A stretch of DNA of 64,000 nt from an uncultured Bacteroidales bacterium (GCA_900318085.1 ONJF01000007.1:1-64000); one strand, 5' to 3'; counted from the first letter of the stretch, positions 42,775 through 52,079 are shown. Notes: generated by a model not told the origin, from the letters alone. Numbers and translations: made by a program.

Positions 42775-45639
42775 TCAATGCGCCTCCAGCCAGTTCGCCC
42801 CCGTGTTCATCTCCACGATGACCGGCACCGACAACGGCAAGGCATTCACCATCTTATCATTGACAATGGCCTTCAGCGTGTCGAGTTCGTCGAGATGCGC
42901 ATCGAAGACCAATTCGTCGTGCACCTGAAGGATCATCTTCGACTGCATCTTCAAGCGTTCCAACTCCTGATGGATGCCAATCATGGCGATTTTGATCATG
43001 TCGGCCGAGCTGCCTTGGATGGGCGCGTTGATGGCGTTGCGTTCGGCGAAGCCACGAACCACGCTGTTGGCGCCGTTGATGTCGCGGAGGTAACGGCGGC
43101 GGCCTAATATGGTCTCGGCATAGCCACGTTCACGCGCCAGGGCGATGCTGCGGTTCATGTATTCCTTGATGCCGGCATATTCTTCGAAGTATTTCTTGAT
43201 GATGTCGGCGGCCTCGCTGCGCGAGAGCTCCATGCGCTCGGCCAGACCGAAGGCCGACATGCCATAGATGATGCCGAAGTTGACGGCCTTGGCGCGGCTA
43301 CGTTGTTCCTTGGTGACTTGGTCCATAGGCACATGGAACACCTTGGCCGCCGTGGCGGCATGGATGTCGTGGCCTAGGTTGAAGTCGGCGACCATGGCCG
43401 GATCTTGACTCAAATGGGCAATGATGCGCAGCTCGATTTGGCTGTAATCGGCGGCCAAAAGGGTGTATTCTGGACTGCGAGGTACGAAGGCGCGACGGAT
43501 TTCGCGGCCTTTCTCGGTGCGCACGGGGATGTTCTGCAGGTTGGGGTTGTTGGAACTCAAGCGCCCCGTGGCCGTCACGGCTTGGTTATAGGAGGTGTGG
43601 ATCAGCCCATCCTTCGGGTTGACCAACGCCGGCAGCGCATCCAGATAGGTCGACTTCAGCTTGGTGAACGAGCGGTAGTCCAAAATCATTTGGATGATGG
43701 GATGCTTGTGCGATAGCTTCTGCAGCACATCCTCGCCCGTGGCATACTGTCCCGTCTTGGTTTTCTTGGCCTTCTCGTCGATGTGCAGTTTCTCGAAAAG
43801 CACTTCTCCCAATTGTTTAGGCGAGGCGATGTTGAAAGGCATGCCGGCGGCCTTGTAGATTTCTTCCTCAATCTTATGAATCTCGACGCCAAAGGCCTCA
43901 CTGATCTGCTGCAGGTTCTCCGTGTCGATACGCACACCATTGGCCTCCATGCGGCTGAGCACAGGCACTAAGGGCATCTCAATCTCATAAAACAGTTTCT
44001 CCACGCCGTTTTCCTTGAGCAGAGGCAGCAACTTCTCGTAGAGTTGCAACGTGATGTCGGCGTCTTCGGCGGCATATTCCTTCACTAATTCCACGGGAAC
44101 CTCGCGCATGGTTTTTTGCATTCTTCCCTTGCCGATAAGGTCTTCGATGGGGATGGTGAGGTAGTTGAGGTAGACCTCGGCGAGGTAGTCCATGTTGTGG
44201 CGTTGTTCGGGCTCAAGGAGGTAATGGGCCAGCATGGTGTCGAATATTGGGCCTTTCACGCTGATGCCATATTCCGCCAGCATGGAGATGTCGTATTTCA
44301 GGTTTTGCCCAATCTTCATGATGCTCTCATCCTCAAACAAAGGGCGTAGCAGCTCCAGCTTCTTCTGGCACGCTTCGCGTTCGGCGGGCATGGACAGATA
44401 CCACGCCTCGTGCGCCTTGATGGCGAAGGAAAGGCCGACCAACTCGGCGGAATAGACGTCGATGTTGGTGGTCTCGGTATCAAAGACAAACAGCTTCTGC
44501 TTGGCTAAAAGTTCCACCAATGCCTTGATATTCTCTTCTGTTTCGACGAGTTTGTAATCATGTTGAACGGTCTTGGCAGAGTCCTTGTCGGAGAATTCCA
44601 ATAGATCCGTTTCGCCCTCGCCACCTTGGTGGAAGAGGTCGAAGGTCTCGTTAGAGGAGAACAGGTCCGGTTGTTGACTCCCTCCTGAAGCTCTCGTGGG
44701 TTGGCCTGTCCCCCTCTGAGAGGGGGGCAGGGGGGAGTCAACACCTTGCTTCCCTTTATAATCCTCCAAGAAGCGCTTGGCAAAGGTCCTGAACTCCAGT
44801 TCCTCAAAAAGGGCCATCAGCGCTGGCACATCAGGCTCCTTGGCTTTCAGTTCTTCTTCATCGAAGTCGACGGGCACCTCAAGGTTGATGGTGGCCAGAC
44901 TCTTCGACAACAGTCCTTGTTCAGCGAAGTTGACGACATTCTCTTTCTGCTTGCCTTTCAGCTCGTCCGCATGTGCGATGAGATTTTCCACACTGCCGTA
45001 TTTTGCAACCAGTTGTGCTGCCGTCTTCTCTCCGATGCCCGGGATACCTGGGATGTTGTCGGCGGCATCGCCCCAAAGACCGAGGATGTCGATGAGTTGC
45101 TTGGGTTCTTGTATGCCGTAGCGTTCGCAAACCTCTTTCGGTCCCCACACCTGTGCTGGCTCGCCGAACTTGGCGGGTTTATATAGCAGGATCTTGTCCG
45201 TTACCAACTGCCCGAAATCCTTGTCAGGGGTCATCATATAGGTAAGAAAGCCTTGCTGCTCGGCTTTTTTCGCCAGGGTGCCGATGACATCATCGGCCTC
45301 GTAGCCCTCCTCGCCATAGACAGGAATGTTGAAGCCTTCGATGAGTCGTATAATATAAGGTATGGCGTCACGCAGGTCGTCGGGCATCTTCTCGCGGTTG
45401 GCCTTGTATTCGCTGTATTCGGCTTGTCGTTGTGCGGTGCCGGCCACATCGAAGGCCACGCCGATATGGGTAGGTTTCTCTTTTTGAAGGATTTCGTAGA
45501 GCGAGTTGAGAAAGCCCATAACGGCCGAGGTGTTGACGCCTTTCGAGTTGAGGCGCGGGTTCTTGCTCATGGCGAAGAAAGCCCTGTATATCAATGCGTA
45601 GGCATCCAATAGGAAGAGTCTTTTCTCTGTGGTTTCCAT
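42775..45639 (-). CDS. polA: DNA polymerase I, with a repeat-derived insert between domains
   Basis: This is a 954-residue enzyme. The N-terminal 5'-3' exonuclease (GYEADDVIG, GLWGDAADNIPGIPGIGEKTA) occupies residues 1-295. A 3'-5' exonuclease domain (FVFDTETTNID, FDTMLAHYLLEPE) spans about 370-570. The polymerase domain contains LLAADYSQIELRIIAHLS (motif A), RSRAKAVNFGIIYGMSAFGLAE (motif B) and LQVHDELVFDA (motif C). All catalytic acidic residues are present, so all three activities are expected. Residues about 298-322 (QGVDSPLPPSQRG...) are encoded by a 70-bp palindrome inside the linker between exonuclease domains. They are absent from the polA proteins I recall. Confidence 0.95.
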   Translation of the reverse strand: METTEKRLFLLDAYALIYRAFFAMSKNPRLNSKGVNTSAVMGFLNSLYEILQKEKPTHIGVAFDVAGTAQRQAEYSEYKANREKMPDDLRDAIPYIIRLIEGFNIPVYGEEGYEADDVIGTLAKKAEQQGFLTYMMTPDKDFGQLVTDKILLYKPAKFGEPAQVWGPKEVCERYGIQEPKQLIDILGLWGDAADNIPGIPGIGEKTAAQLVAKYGSVENLIAHADELKGKQKENVVNFAEQGLLSKSLATINLEVPVDFDEEELKAKEPDVPALMALFEELEFRTFAKRFLEDYKGKQGVDSPLPPSQRGTGQPTRASGGSQQPDLFSSNETFDLFHQGGEGETDLLEFSDKDSAKTVQHDYKLVETEENIKALVELLAKQKLFVFDTETTNIDVYSAELVGLSFAIKAHEAWYLSMPAEREACQKKLELLRPLFEDESIMKIGQNLKYDISMLAEYGISVKGPIFDTMLAHYLLEPEQRHNMDYLAEVYLNYLTIPIEDLIGKGRMQKTMREVPVELVKEYAAEDADITLQLYEKLLPLLKENGVEKLFYEIEMPLVPVLSRMEANGVRIDTENLQQISEAFGVEIHKIEEEIYKAAGMPFNIASPKQLGEVLFEKLHIDEKAKKTKTGQYATGEDVLQKLSHKHPIIQMILDYRSFTKLKSTYLDALPALVNPKDGLIHTSYNQAVTATGRLSSNNPNLQNIPVRTEKGREIRRAFVPRSPEYTLLAADYSQIELRIIAHLSQDPAMVADFNLGHDIHAATAAKVFHVPMDQVTKEQRSRAKAVNFGIIYGMSAFGLAERMELSRSEAADIIKKYFEEYAGIKEYMNRSIALARERGYAETILGRRRYLRDINGANSVVRGFAERNAINAPIQGSSADMIKIAMIGIHQELERLKMQSKMILQVHDELVFDAHLDELDTLKAIVNDKMVNALPLSVPVIVEMNTGANWLEAH
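44673..44742. repeat. 70-bp palindromic element read in frame inside polA
   Basis: The outer arms GTTGACTCCC (44673-44682) and GGGAGTCAAC (44733-44742) pair perfectly. An inner hairpin CCCCCTCTGAGAGGGGG lies near 44711-44727. A related core (CCCTT...AAGGGAGGCAGGGGGG) occurs in the glycosyltransferase gene at 49582-49630. It adds about 25 codons to polA without breaking the frame. Confidence 0.75.
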
Positions 45640-45748
45640 AGTGTTTCGTTTGAGGGGGTAAAAATACGAAGTTTCAGGTGAATTGGGATGTTTTTATTTC
45701 GAAACCACCCAAAAAACCGAAAAAATATGTCGTTATAAAAAAAAGTTG

Positions 45749-45757
45749 TACCTTTGC
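45749..45757 (+). promoter_or_regulatory. -7 promoter element for acpP-fabF-rnc
   Basis: TACCTTTGC on the plus strand lies 43 bases before the acpP ATG at 45801. Confidence 0.7.
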
Positions 45758-45800
45758 CGCCGAAAACGAGTTTAATTTATTCACTTAAAATTTGAAAACT

Positions 45801-46046
45801 ATGCAAGAAATTTTGAATGAAATCGTTCCGATCATTGCTGAGAAACTCGGCGTGGATCCTTCGGAAGTCACTATGGAAGCTAGCTTCACCAACGACCTCG
45901 GTGCCGATTCTCTGGACACCGTTGAACTGATGATGGAATTCGAAAAGAGCTTCAACCTCTCCATCCCGGATGATCAACAAGAAAACATCCAAACTGTTGG
46001 CGACGTTGTGAAACTCATCGAAAAGATGCGTGCTGAAAACAACTGA
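45801..46046 (+). CDS. acpP: Acyl carrier protein
   Basis: This is an 81-residue acidic protein with the phosphopantetheine attachment site [18 protein letters not shown] (Ser in DSL). It carries growing fatty acyl chains. ATG 45801 is preferred to the in-frame TTG at 45792. It is followed 19 bases later by fabF and then by rnc, the usual fatty-acid/RNase III cluster. Confidence 0.95.
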   Translation: MQEILNEIVPIIAEKLGVDPSEVTMEASFTNDLGADSLDTVELMMEFEKSFNLSIPDDQQENIQTVGDVVKLIEKMRAENN

Positions 46047-46065
46047 TTTTTAAAATAAATCATTC

Positions 46066-47319
46066 ATGGAATCGAAACGAGTAGTCATCACTGGCCTCGG
46101 TGCCATCACCCCCATCGGAAACACCGTCAAGGATTTCTGGGAAGGATTGGTGAAGGGCAAAAACGGAGCCGGCGAGATCACCCGTTTCGATTCTGCTTTA
46201 TACAAGACGCACTTTGCCTGCGAGGTGAAGGACTATAACCCCGACGACTTCTTCGACAAGAAGACCGCACGCAAATACGACTTGTTCGCCCAGTTTGCCC
46301 TCATCGCCGCCGATGAGGCCATTGCAGACTCGGGCATCAATGCCGATAACACCGACTTGGACGATGTCGGCGTCATCATGACTTCGGGCATCGGAGGCGT
46401 CAACCACATGTACAGCGAGGTGATGGAATACGCTCATAGCGACCTCACGCCCCGTTTCAGCCCCTTCCTGATCACCAAGATGATTGCTAACATCCCTGGT
46501 GGCGTCATCTCCATCAAATATGGTTTCCGTGGTCCCAACTACGCTACCGTGTCGGCTTGCGCCTCATCGACGCATGCCATCATCGATGCCTTCAACCTCA
46601 TCCGCTACGGTACCTGCGCCACTATGGTGGCAGGCGGCGCGGGTGCAGCTATAGGCCAACTCGGTGTAGGTGGCTTCAACGCCATGAAGGCACTCTCGAC
46701 GCGCAACGACGACCCGCTTACCGCCTCGCGTCCCTTCGACCTCAACCGCGACGGCTTCGTCATGGGTGAAGGCGCAGGCAGCCTCGTGTTGGAGGAATAT
46801 GAACACGCCGTCAAGCGTGGTGCCAAGATCTATGCCGAAGTCGTAGGTGGTGGAGCCTCTGCCGACGCCTACCATATCACAGCGCCCCATCCCGAAGGCA
46901 TAGGTGGCGCGCTTTGTATGAAACGCGCCCTGCGCGACGCAGGCCTTGCACCAGAGGTCGTCGACCATATCAACACCCACGGCACATCAACGCCGATGGG
47001 CGACATCGCCGAAACACTCGCCATCAAAGAAGTGTTTGGCGAACACGCCTATGACATCAGCATCAACTCCACCAAGTCGATGACAGGTCACCTCCTCGGC
47101 GGCGCCGGCGCAGTGGAAGCCATCGCTAGCGTGCTTGCCCTCAAAAACGGCATCGTGCCGCCCACCATCAACCACTTTGACGACGACCCCAATATCGACC
47201 CGCGTCTCAATTTCACCTTCGGCAAGGCGTGCCAACGCGACCTCCATTACGCCCTTAGCAATTCCTTTGGCTTCGGCGGACAAAACGCCTCCTTGATTTT
47301 CAAAAAGTACGAATCGTAA
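46066..47319 (+). CDS. fabF: 3-oxoacyl-ACP synthase II
   Basis: This is a 417-residue condensing enzyme of fatty-acid elongation. The catalytic Cys is in VSACASSTHAI (near residue 165), the two histidines are in NTHGTSTPMGD and SMTGHLLGGAGAVE, and the C-terminal NSFGFGGQNASLIF motif is intact. It lies one base upstream of rnc. Confidence 0.95.
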   Translation: MESKRVVITGLGAITPIGNTVKDFWEGLVKGKNGAGEITRFDSALYKTHFACEVKDYNPDDFFDKKTARKYDLFAQFALIAADEAIADSGINADNTDLDDVGVIMTSGIGGVNHMYSEVMEYAHSDLTPRFSPFLITKMIANIPGGVISIKYGFRGPNYATVSACASSTHAIIDAFNLIRYGTCATMVAGGAGAAIGQLGVGGFNAMKALSTRNDDPLTASRPFDLNRDGFVMGEGAGSLVLEEYEHAVKRGAKIYAEVVGGGASADAYHITAPHPEGIGGALCMKRALRDAGLAPEVVDHINTHGTSTPMGDIAETLAIKEVFGEHAYDISINSTKSMTGHLLGGAGAVEAIASVLALKNGIVPPTINHFDDDPNIDPRLNFTFGKACQRDLHYALSNSFGFGGQNASLIFKKYES

Positions 47320-47320
47320 G

Positions 47321-48043
47321 ATGGCCTTTTTCTCTCGCCCCAAAGACCCTCAAGACAGAGCACTCTACGAGTATATCCATAACATCTTCGGCTTCTACCC
47401 GAAGAACATCGCGCTTTATCGCGTGGCTTTCACCCATAAGTCGATGGCTGCTGAGACTGTGGGCAGCTACCATGTCAGCAACGAGCGTATGGAATACCTT
47501 GGCGATGCCGTGTTAGGTACTGCCGTGGCCGACTATCTCTTCCACACCTATCCCACCCAGCCTGAAGGTTTCCTCACCGAGATGCGCTCACGCATCGTCA
47601 GCCGTGTGTCGCTCAACAAGCTTTCGGAGAAACTTGGCTTCAGCGACTATATCCGCCATGCCCCCGACAACGGCAACAACACCGCCCGTTCGATGGGGGG
47701 TAACGCCTTTGAAGCCCTTATGGGAGCCATCTATCTCGACCGTGGCTATGATTTCGCCAAGTCGGTCATCATCGACCGCATCGTGCGCGTCCATATCGAT
47801 ATCGACGAACTGCAAAACACCGACGTCAACTTCAAGAGCAAGCTCCTCGAATGGGCGCAGAAACACAAACGCCACCTCGAGTTCCGTATGCTGGAAGAGA
47901 TTGGCGATGGTCACAAGAAAGAGTTTCATGTGCAGGTCTTTATCGATGACCAGCCATACGGCGATGCCACCTTCCGCTCCATCCGTGGCGCCGAGCAAAT
48001 GGCGGCGGAAAAGACCTTTAAGACCTTAAATCCTACGGAATAA
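47321..48043 (+). CDS. rnc: Ribonuclease III
   Basis: This is a 240-residue double-strand-specific RNase. The signature NERMEYLGDAVLG (with Glu and Asp metal ligands) and the second acidic site GNAFEALMGAIYLDRGY are intact. A C-terminal dsRNA-binding domain follows (FKSKLLEWAQKHKRHLEFRMLEE...DATFRSIRGAEQMAAEKTF). It is the third gene of the acpP-fabF-rnc unit. In many Bacteroidota it is followed by an IPExxxVDY gene, as here. Confidence 0.94.
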   Translation: MAFFSRPKDPQDRALYEYIHNIFGFYPKNIALYRVAFTHKSMAAETVGSYHVSNERMEYLGDAVLGTAVADYLFHTYPTQPEGFLTEMRSRIVSRVSLNKLSEKLGFSDYIRHAPDNGNNTARSMGGNAFEALMGAIYLDRGYDFAKSVIIDRIVRVHIDIDELQNTDVNFKSKLLEWAQKHKRHLEFRMLEEIGDGHKKEFHVQVFIDDQPYGDATFRSIRGAEQMAAEKTFKTLNPTE

Positions 48044-48165
48044 TAACCGCTATTACTATATAGTAGCGGCCATCATAGGTTGTTGAGCCTGTGGTTCCCA
48101 TCACTCTTACTGTCCTGGGTCCAAATATCTCTATAATAGCCCATCTACCTGTAAAATTATTTATA

Positions 48166-48174
48166 TATCTTTGC
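48166..48174 (+). promoter_or_regulatory. -7 promoter element immediately before the IPExxxVDY gene
   Basis: TATCTTTGC on the plus strand ends only three bases before ATG 48178, so transcription would begin at or next to the start codon. This suggests a leaderless mRNA. Confidence 0.6.
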
Positions 48175-48177
48175 GGC

Positions 48178-48699
48178 ATGAAACCCAAGAGCAACAAAAT
48201 ACAGATCCCTTCGTTCGACGACACTACCGTGGTCGGCATCAACTCGATCCTCCCTGACTATAAGTTGGCCTATAGCGTCAACAACGCGCTGGCCATCGAC
48301 TTGGCGCGTCATGACGACCTTGTGTTTGAAGGTGCTCCGTACGCTTTCTTTTATTACACGGCAGGCGAGAACTACAATGTCTACAACCTGGTCAGCCTCG
48401 TTAGCCGTGAGCGTGTGCTCTATACCTTCAATCCCCGCATCGACTACCTCCTCCTCATCCAAAACACCCTCTCACCCGAGCGTCAGATGGCCATCATGCG
48501 GAGCCTACGTCAAGCCGAAGGTGTCATCCATGCCTTCGTGTTGGAGAAGGACAAGAACCTGCGTATTGTCCTTGAGACCATTGCCGGCTGTGAGCAGCAA
48601 ATGATGGACAAGAAAAAACTGCGGACCGACATCAATGCGGTCAGGCAACAGATTCAGGAGCAGGAAACGCGGATGGCCGAGCTTAGGGCTCAATCTTAA
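48178..48699 (+). CDS. IPExxxVDY-family protein
   Basis: This is a 173-residue soluble protein. The segment TFNPRIDYLLLIQN near residue 80 corresponds to the diagnostic IPExxxVDY stretch, here without the exact Ile-Pro-Glu. The last 40 residues are a charged coiled coil (DKKKLRTDINAVRQQIQEQETRMAELRAQ). The family is found beside rnc across Bacteroidota, and its function is unknown. The gene overlaps the convergent glycosyltransferase by 17 bases. Confidence 0.75.
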   Translation: MKPKSNKIQIPSFDDTTVVGINSILPDYKLAYSVNNALAIDLARHDDLVFEGAPYAFFYYTAGENYNVYNLVSLVSRERVLYTFNPRIDYLLLIQNTLSPERQMAIMRSLRQAEGVIHAFVLEKDKNLRIVLETIAGCEQQMMDKKKLRTDINAVRQQIQEQETRMAELRAQS

Positions 48700-50518
48700 T
48701 CATCACTCCACTTTCTTCGGTCACGAATGAAGAAACACGATCGCCAATGCCGAGGTTGAATCGGTGTTTGCCCATGCTGTTGTTTTCCCCAATGACCGTA
48801 TACAACTGCCCATGATAGGTCGAGTGTGCCTCAAATTCCTTGATGTCCTGATAGACACAATAGCTGATTTCGTCGCCAGGCAAGTAATGCGCCTTGATGA
48901 TCATGCCAAAATCTTTGTGATGGAAATCAATGGGCGCGTCACAAGGGTTGTAGACGGAGAAATCAATATGGATGGTGTCGCCAGGATGGAAAACGGGAGT
49001 TTCGCCAGATATGGCATTCTTGATTTCAAATGTGGTCACTAGGCGGTTGGCTGATGAGAAGTCATCGGTAAGGAAACCTTCCAGTTTTACCCCATTCACC
49101 TGATAGGATTCCGAGCGTTCATTGACAGGACCACAAATGAAAACGGGCTTCCCAATCCACGCCTTGTCGAATTGCCAGAGGTCGTATTGCGTCATACGGT
49201 CGTAATAGCTTTTCAACGTCGAACTTTCCTTGCCCGTGAAATAATGATAGAGCGCAGGCTGTTGGAACGAGCCTTGGAAGACGACAGGACGGTCGCCCGC
49301 TGTTTGTTCGATAGCTTTATAGTATTGTTCCTTGCCGTGATAACCGAAGCGGTCGGCCAAAGGCGTCATGAGTAGGATTCTGAAGGCCAGAACCAATAGG
49401 AGGGAAGGCAGGATAAACCACTTAATGTATTTCTTCAACTTTTCGTCAACCAAGGCTTTACGATAAATCAACACCACCATTGGGATGACACATACAATGG
49501 TCCAATGCGGCTCCACATGTCCCCGAAAGGCCATCAGCCAGAAGAAGAAAAAGAACCCGATAAGAATAAACTTTAATCCTCGTTCGAAGACCCCAATCCC
49601 CCTTTTAAGGGAGGCAGGGGGGATTCGAACACAAATTCCATCCTTAATCAAAACATACACCACCGCTCCAAACGTAAACGGATTGAATATGAGCAGTTGG
49701 TTAGGCAGATACTCCAAGAAATAGCTCCAGCGAAACGCTTCATTGCGTCCAGCCAGGTGGTACTTGAAGCTTGGGAAATCGTTGTTGACTTGCCATAAAA
49801 TATGGGGCGTCAGCAAGGCCAAAGCCAAGAGGCAAGCCACCCAGAACTTGCCGTCTTTCAATAGCTTGAGGTTGGATAGCACGATTAAGCCTAAAAGCAA
49901 GAATGCGTGATACTTGCTATAGATCATCAAGGCCATGAATAGGCCCATCAGTAAGGCGTTTTTCCATGATTTATCTTCCAGATAGCGCTGATAGACAAGC
50001 AAAAACAGGGCAGAAAACAGGATCAAACTCGCATCGGGCGTGGTGACGAAGCCGTAGATGTTGAACATGATAATAGAGCACGCCAAAACAAAGAAAAGAA
50101 TAGGCTCGTTTTTCTTGGCGTCATTGCGGTTCCACCTCTGCGGAATGAGGTGATCCGCAAATCCTCGTGATTCGACGACGCGAAGCGAGTCAATCTCCTG
50201 AATTTTAGCCGGCCCTTCGACAGGCTCAGGGACCTGCGTCACTTTCCACATCACCCACAACGATAGACAAGACGTGATGATCGTAAAGAACCTCACGCCC
50301 AAGGTGCCTGAAAACAGCAAGCTGCTCAAAAATGTCATCAGCCCCACCATGGGCGGGTGGTCATAATACCCCCAGGCGAGATGTTCGCCATAAAGGGCAT
50401 AATAGGCCTCATCCTCTTGTATCTCGGTGAAGATGCCTTGCAGCAGGTTGATGACAAACCAAATGAAAATGCCACAACAAAGGCAAAATCTCCAATTGAA
50501 TATTTTGTCCTTTGTCAT
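48683..50518 (-). CDS. GT39/GT83-type membrane glycosyltransferase with repeat-derived inserts
   Basis: This is a 611-residue membrane protein with about ten transmembrane helices and a soluble C-terminal domain. The first periplasmic loop contains the catalytic-type acidic motif EIQEDEAYYALYGEHLAWGYYDHPPMVG. This matches the ArnT/PMT-like family, which moves sugars from polyprenyl phosphate to lipid A, proteins or polymers. Two segments look foreign. Residues about 96-130 (VPEPVEGPAKIQEIDSLRVV...) and residues about 297-312 (GICVRIPPASLKRG) are encoded by palindromic repeats at 50119-50235 and 49582-49630. They fall in loops and do not break the frame. Confidence 0.8.
   Translation of the reverse strand: MTKDKIFNWRFCLCCGIFIWFVINLLQGIFTEIQEDEAYYALYGEHLAWGYYDHPPMVGLMTFLSSLLFSGTLGVRFFTIITSCLSLWVMWKVTQVPEPVEGPAKIQEIDSLRVVESRGFADHLIPQRWNRNDAKKNEPILFFVLACSIIMFNIYGFVTTPDASLILFSALFLLVYQRYLEDKSWKNALLMGLFMALMIYSKYHAFLLLGLIVLSNLKLLKDGKFWVACLLALALLTPHILWQVNNDFPSFKYHLAGRNEAFRWSYFLEYLPNQLLIFNPFTFGAVVYVLIKDGICVRIPPASLKRGIGVFERGLKFILIGFFFFFWLMAFRGHVEPHWTIVCVIPMVVLIYRKALVDEKLKKYIKWFILPSLLLVLAFRILLMTPLADRFGYHGKEQYYKAIEQTAGDRPVVFQGSFQQPALYHYFTGKESSTLKSYYDRMTQYDLWQFDKAWIGKPVFICGPVNERSESYQVNGVKLEGFLTDDFSSANRLVTTFEIKNAISGETPVFHPGDTIHIDFSVYNPCDAPIDFHHKDFGMIIKAHYLPGDEISYCVYQDIKEFEAHSTYHGQLYTVIGENNSMGKHRFNLGIGDRVSSFVTEESGVMIKIEP
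49582..49630. repeat. Palindromic element read in frame inside the glycosyltransferase gene (1)
   Basis: The outer arms GTTCGAA (49582-49588) and TTCGAAC (49624-49630) enclose CCCCCTTTTAAGGGAGGCAGG, related to the element inside polA. It encodes about 16 residues of the protein. Confidence 0.7.
50119..50235. repeat. Composite palindromic element read in frame inside the glycosyltransferase gene (2)
   Basis: TGCGG...CTCTGCGGAATGAGGTGATCCGCA with nested arms is followed by CCCTTCGACAGGCTCAGGG, a widespread bacterial repeat core. It encodes roughly 35 residues that interrupt a hydrophobic region after the third transmembrane helix. Confidence 0.65.
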
Positions 50519-50534
50519 GGCATTAATTCATTTT

Positions 50535-50562
50535 GTAGAGACGCGGCGCGCCACGTCTCTAC
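50535..50562. repeat. 28-bp palindrome, GTAGAGACG family, copy 4
   Basis: The arms GTAGAGACGCGG and CCACGTCTCTAC have one mismatch. It lies six bases after the glutamine synthetase stop and upstream of the glycosyltransferase start, where it can terminate glnA transcription. Confidence 0.78.
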
Positions 50563-50567
50563 AATAT

Positions 50568-52079
50568 TTAACCGACGTGAATGTTTTCCTTCACCAGTTT
50601 CATGATCTTCTCGGTGTCGTTGCCCAGTTCCTTGCGGAGGTTGGCATCGTTGAAATCGGTGAGGTATTTGATCATGTAGTCGATGATGGCATCGGAGAAC
50701 ACGCCCTTTTCGGTGTAGATCTTGCGGTCTTTCTTGAGCTCCTTGGCAGCGGCGACGCAGCTATCGGGCAGTTGCTCGAGGCTCTCTTGCACCTTCTTGT
50801 TCTTGGCATCGTGGATGTTGACGCCAAGGCCGACGTAGGTCTTCTCGGCCACTTCGAGGGCGTTGGGCATCTCGAAGCCGTGACGAGCGGCGGCGCAGAG
50901 GGCGGCCATCAGCAGGTACATGTCGGCGCAACCGTCGGAGGCACGCCATTCGAAGGTCTGCTTGCTGCTGAAGTCCTTGTTCGACTTCTTCTCAAGCGGG
51001 TTGGCGCTGGCAGCCATGTCTTTGCCGTTGTTGATCCAGCCTAGCGGCACGCGCACTAAAGCGCTGCGGTTGCTGTAAGACCAGCACAGCGAAGTCGGGG
51101 CCTCCTGGTGGGGCACCAGACGCAGGAACGACAGCGGGTTGGGGTTACCGAATGCAGGCAGCGAGGTACCAGCGTCCATGTAACCGGCGATGGCTTTCTT
51201 GCCATAGTCGCTGAGCTCGCCCTTGTTGACCATCACGCTCTTGCCGTCCTTCGTGAACTTGCAGTGCACGTGCATGCCCGATCCGGCTTTGCCCACAGTG
51301 ATCTTTGGGGCGAAGGTCAAGGTGACGCCATATTCGTAGGCCAATTGGCGCATAATCCACTTGGCGACCACGAGTTGGTCGGCGGCGTCTTCGATGTTGG
51401 TGGGCAGGAACTCGATTTCGTTCTGCTCGTAGATCTTGCCATCGAGGGTGAAGTTACCCACTTCGGAGTGACCGTACTTAATCAAGCCACCAGCCTGGGC
51501 GATGAGGCGCATGGCCTCGACGCGGTATTCGGTGAATTTGTTGAACGGGGCGCTCTCGTGGTAGCCACGTTGGTCGGGCACCTCATAGATTTGTTCATCG
51601 TCGGCGATGATATAGTATTCCAACTCGCCCATGGTCTCCATCTGCAAGCCCGTGGTCTTCTTGAACACTTCGTGGGCTTTGTGGAGGATGTGCTCGGGTG
51701 AGCTCTCGAAAGGCTCGCCGTCGCGGTTGTAGAACGAGCAGAGAATGTCCAGGGTGGGCGTCTCACTGAAGGGGTTGCGGAAGGCCGTGCGGTACTTCGG
51801 CACCACATAGAGGTCGCTCTTACCGGCTTCGATGAAGGGGAAGAGGCTCGAACCGTCGACGCGCTCACCGGCGGTGAGGATGTTTTCGAGGTGTTCGAGG
51901 CTGTGGATCACGAAGTTCAAGGTCTTCAACCTACCGTCCCAGCCACAATAGTGGAAGTTGACGAATTCGATTTGGTTTTCCTCGCAATAACGGATGATGT
52001 CGGCGCGAGTGAACTCTGCTGCAGGCTTCTGAAGGTACTGCACCAGAAGATTGGGGTTCATGGCAATTCTTTGGTCCAT
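50568..52079 (-). CDS. glnA: Glutamine synthetase
   Basis: This is a 503-residue glutamine synthetase. The N-terminal beta-grasp segment (IEFVNFHYCGWDGRLKTLNFVI) and catalytic-domain metal and ATP motifs are present: ETMGELEYYIIADDE, GHSEVGNFTLDGKIYEQNEIEF, APKITVGKAGSGMHVHCKF and APTSLCWSYSNRSALVRVP. It makes glutamine from glutamate and ammonia. ATG 52079 is chosen; the -7 element at 52318-52326 gives a leader of about 235 bases containing an inverted repeat (52124-52291), which may matter for regulation. Confidence 0.92.
   Translation of the reverse strand: MDQRIAMNPNLLVQYLQKPAAEFTRADIIRYCEENQIEFVNFHYCGWDGRLKTLNFVIHSLEHLENILTAGERVDGSSLFPFIEAGKSDLYVVPKYRTAFRNPFSETPTLDILCSFYNRDGEPFESSPEHILHKAHEVFKKTTGLQMETMGELEYYIIADDEQIYEVPDQRGYHESAPFNKFTEYRVEAMRLIAQAGGLIKYGHSEVGNFTLDGKIYEQNEIEFLPTNIEDAADQLVVAKWIMRQLAYEYGVTLTFAPKITVGKAGSGMHVHCKFTKDGKSVMVNKGELSDYGKKAIAGYMDAGTSLPAFGNPNPLSFLRLVPHQEAPTSLCWSYSNRSALVRVPLGWINNGKDMAASANPLEKKSNKDFSSKQTFEWRASDGCADMYLLMAALCAAARHGFEMPNALEVAEKTYVGLGVNIHDAKNKKVQESLEQLPDSCVAAAKELKKDRKIYTEKGVFSDAIIDYMIKYLTDFNDANLRKELGNDTEKIMKLVKENIHVG

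Noticed and set aside
48033..48242. A 69-codon minus-strand frame between rnc and the IPExxxVDY gene
   Set aside because: It overlaps both neighbours, has no promoter and looks like no known protein, although the centre could be a remnant.
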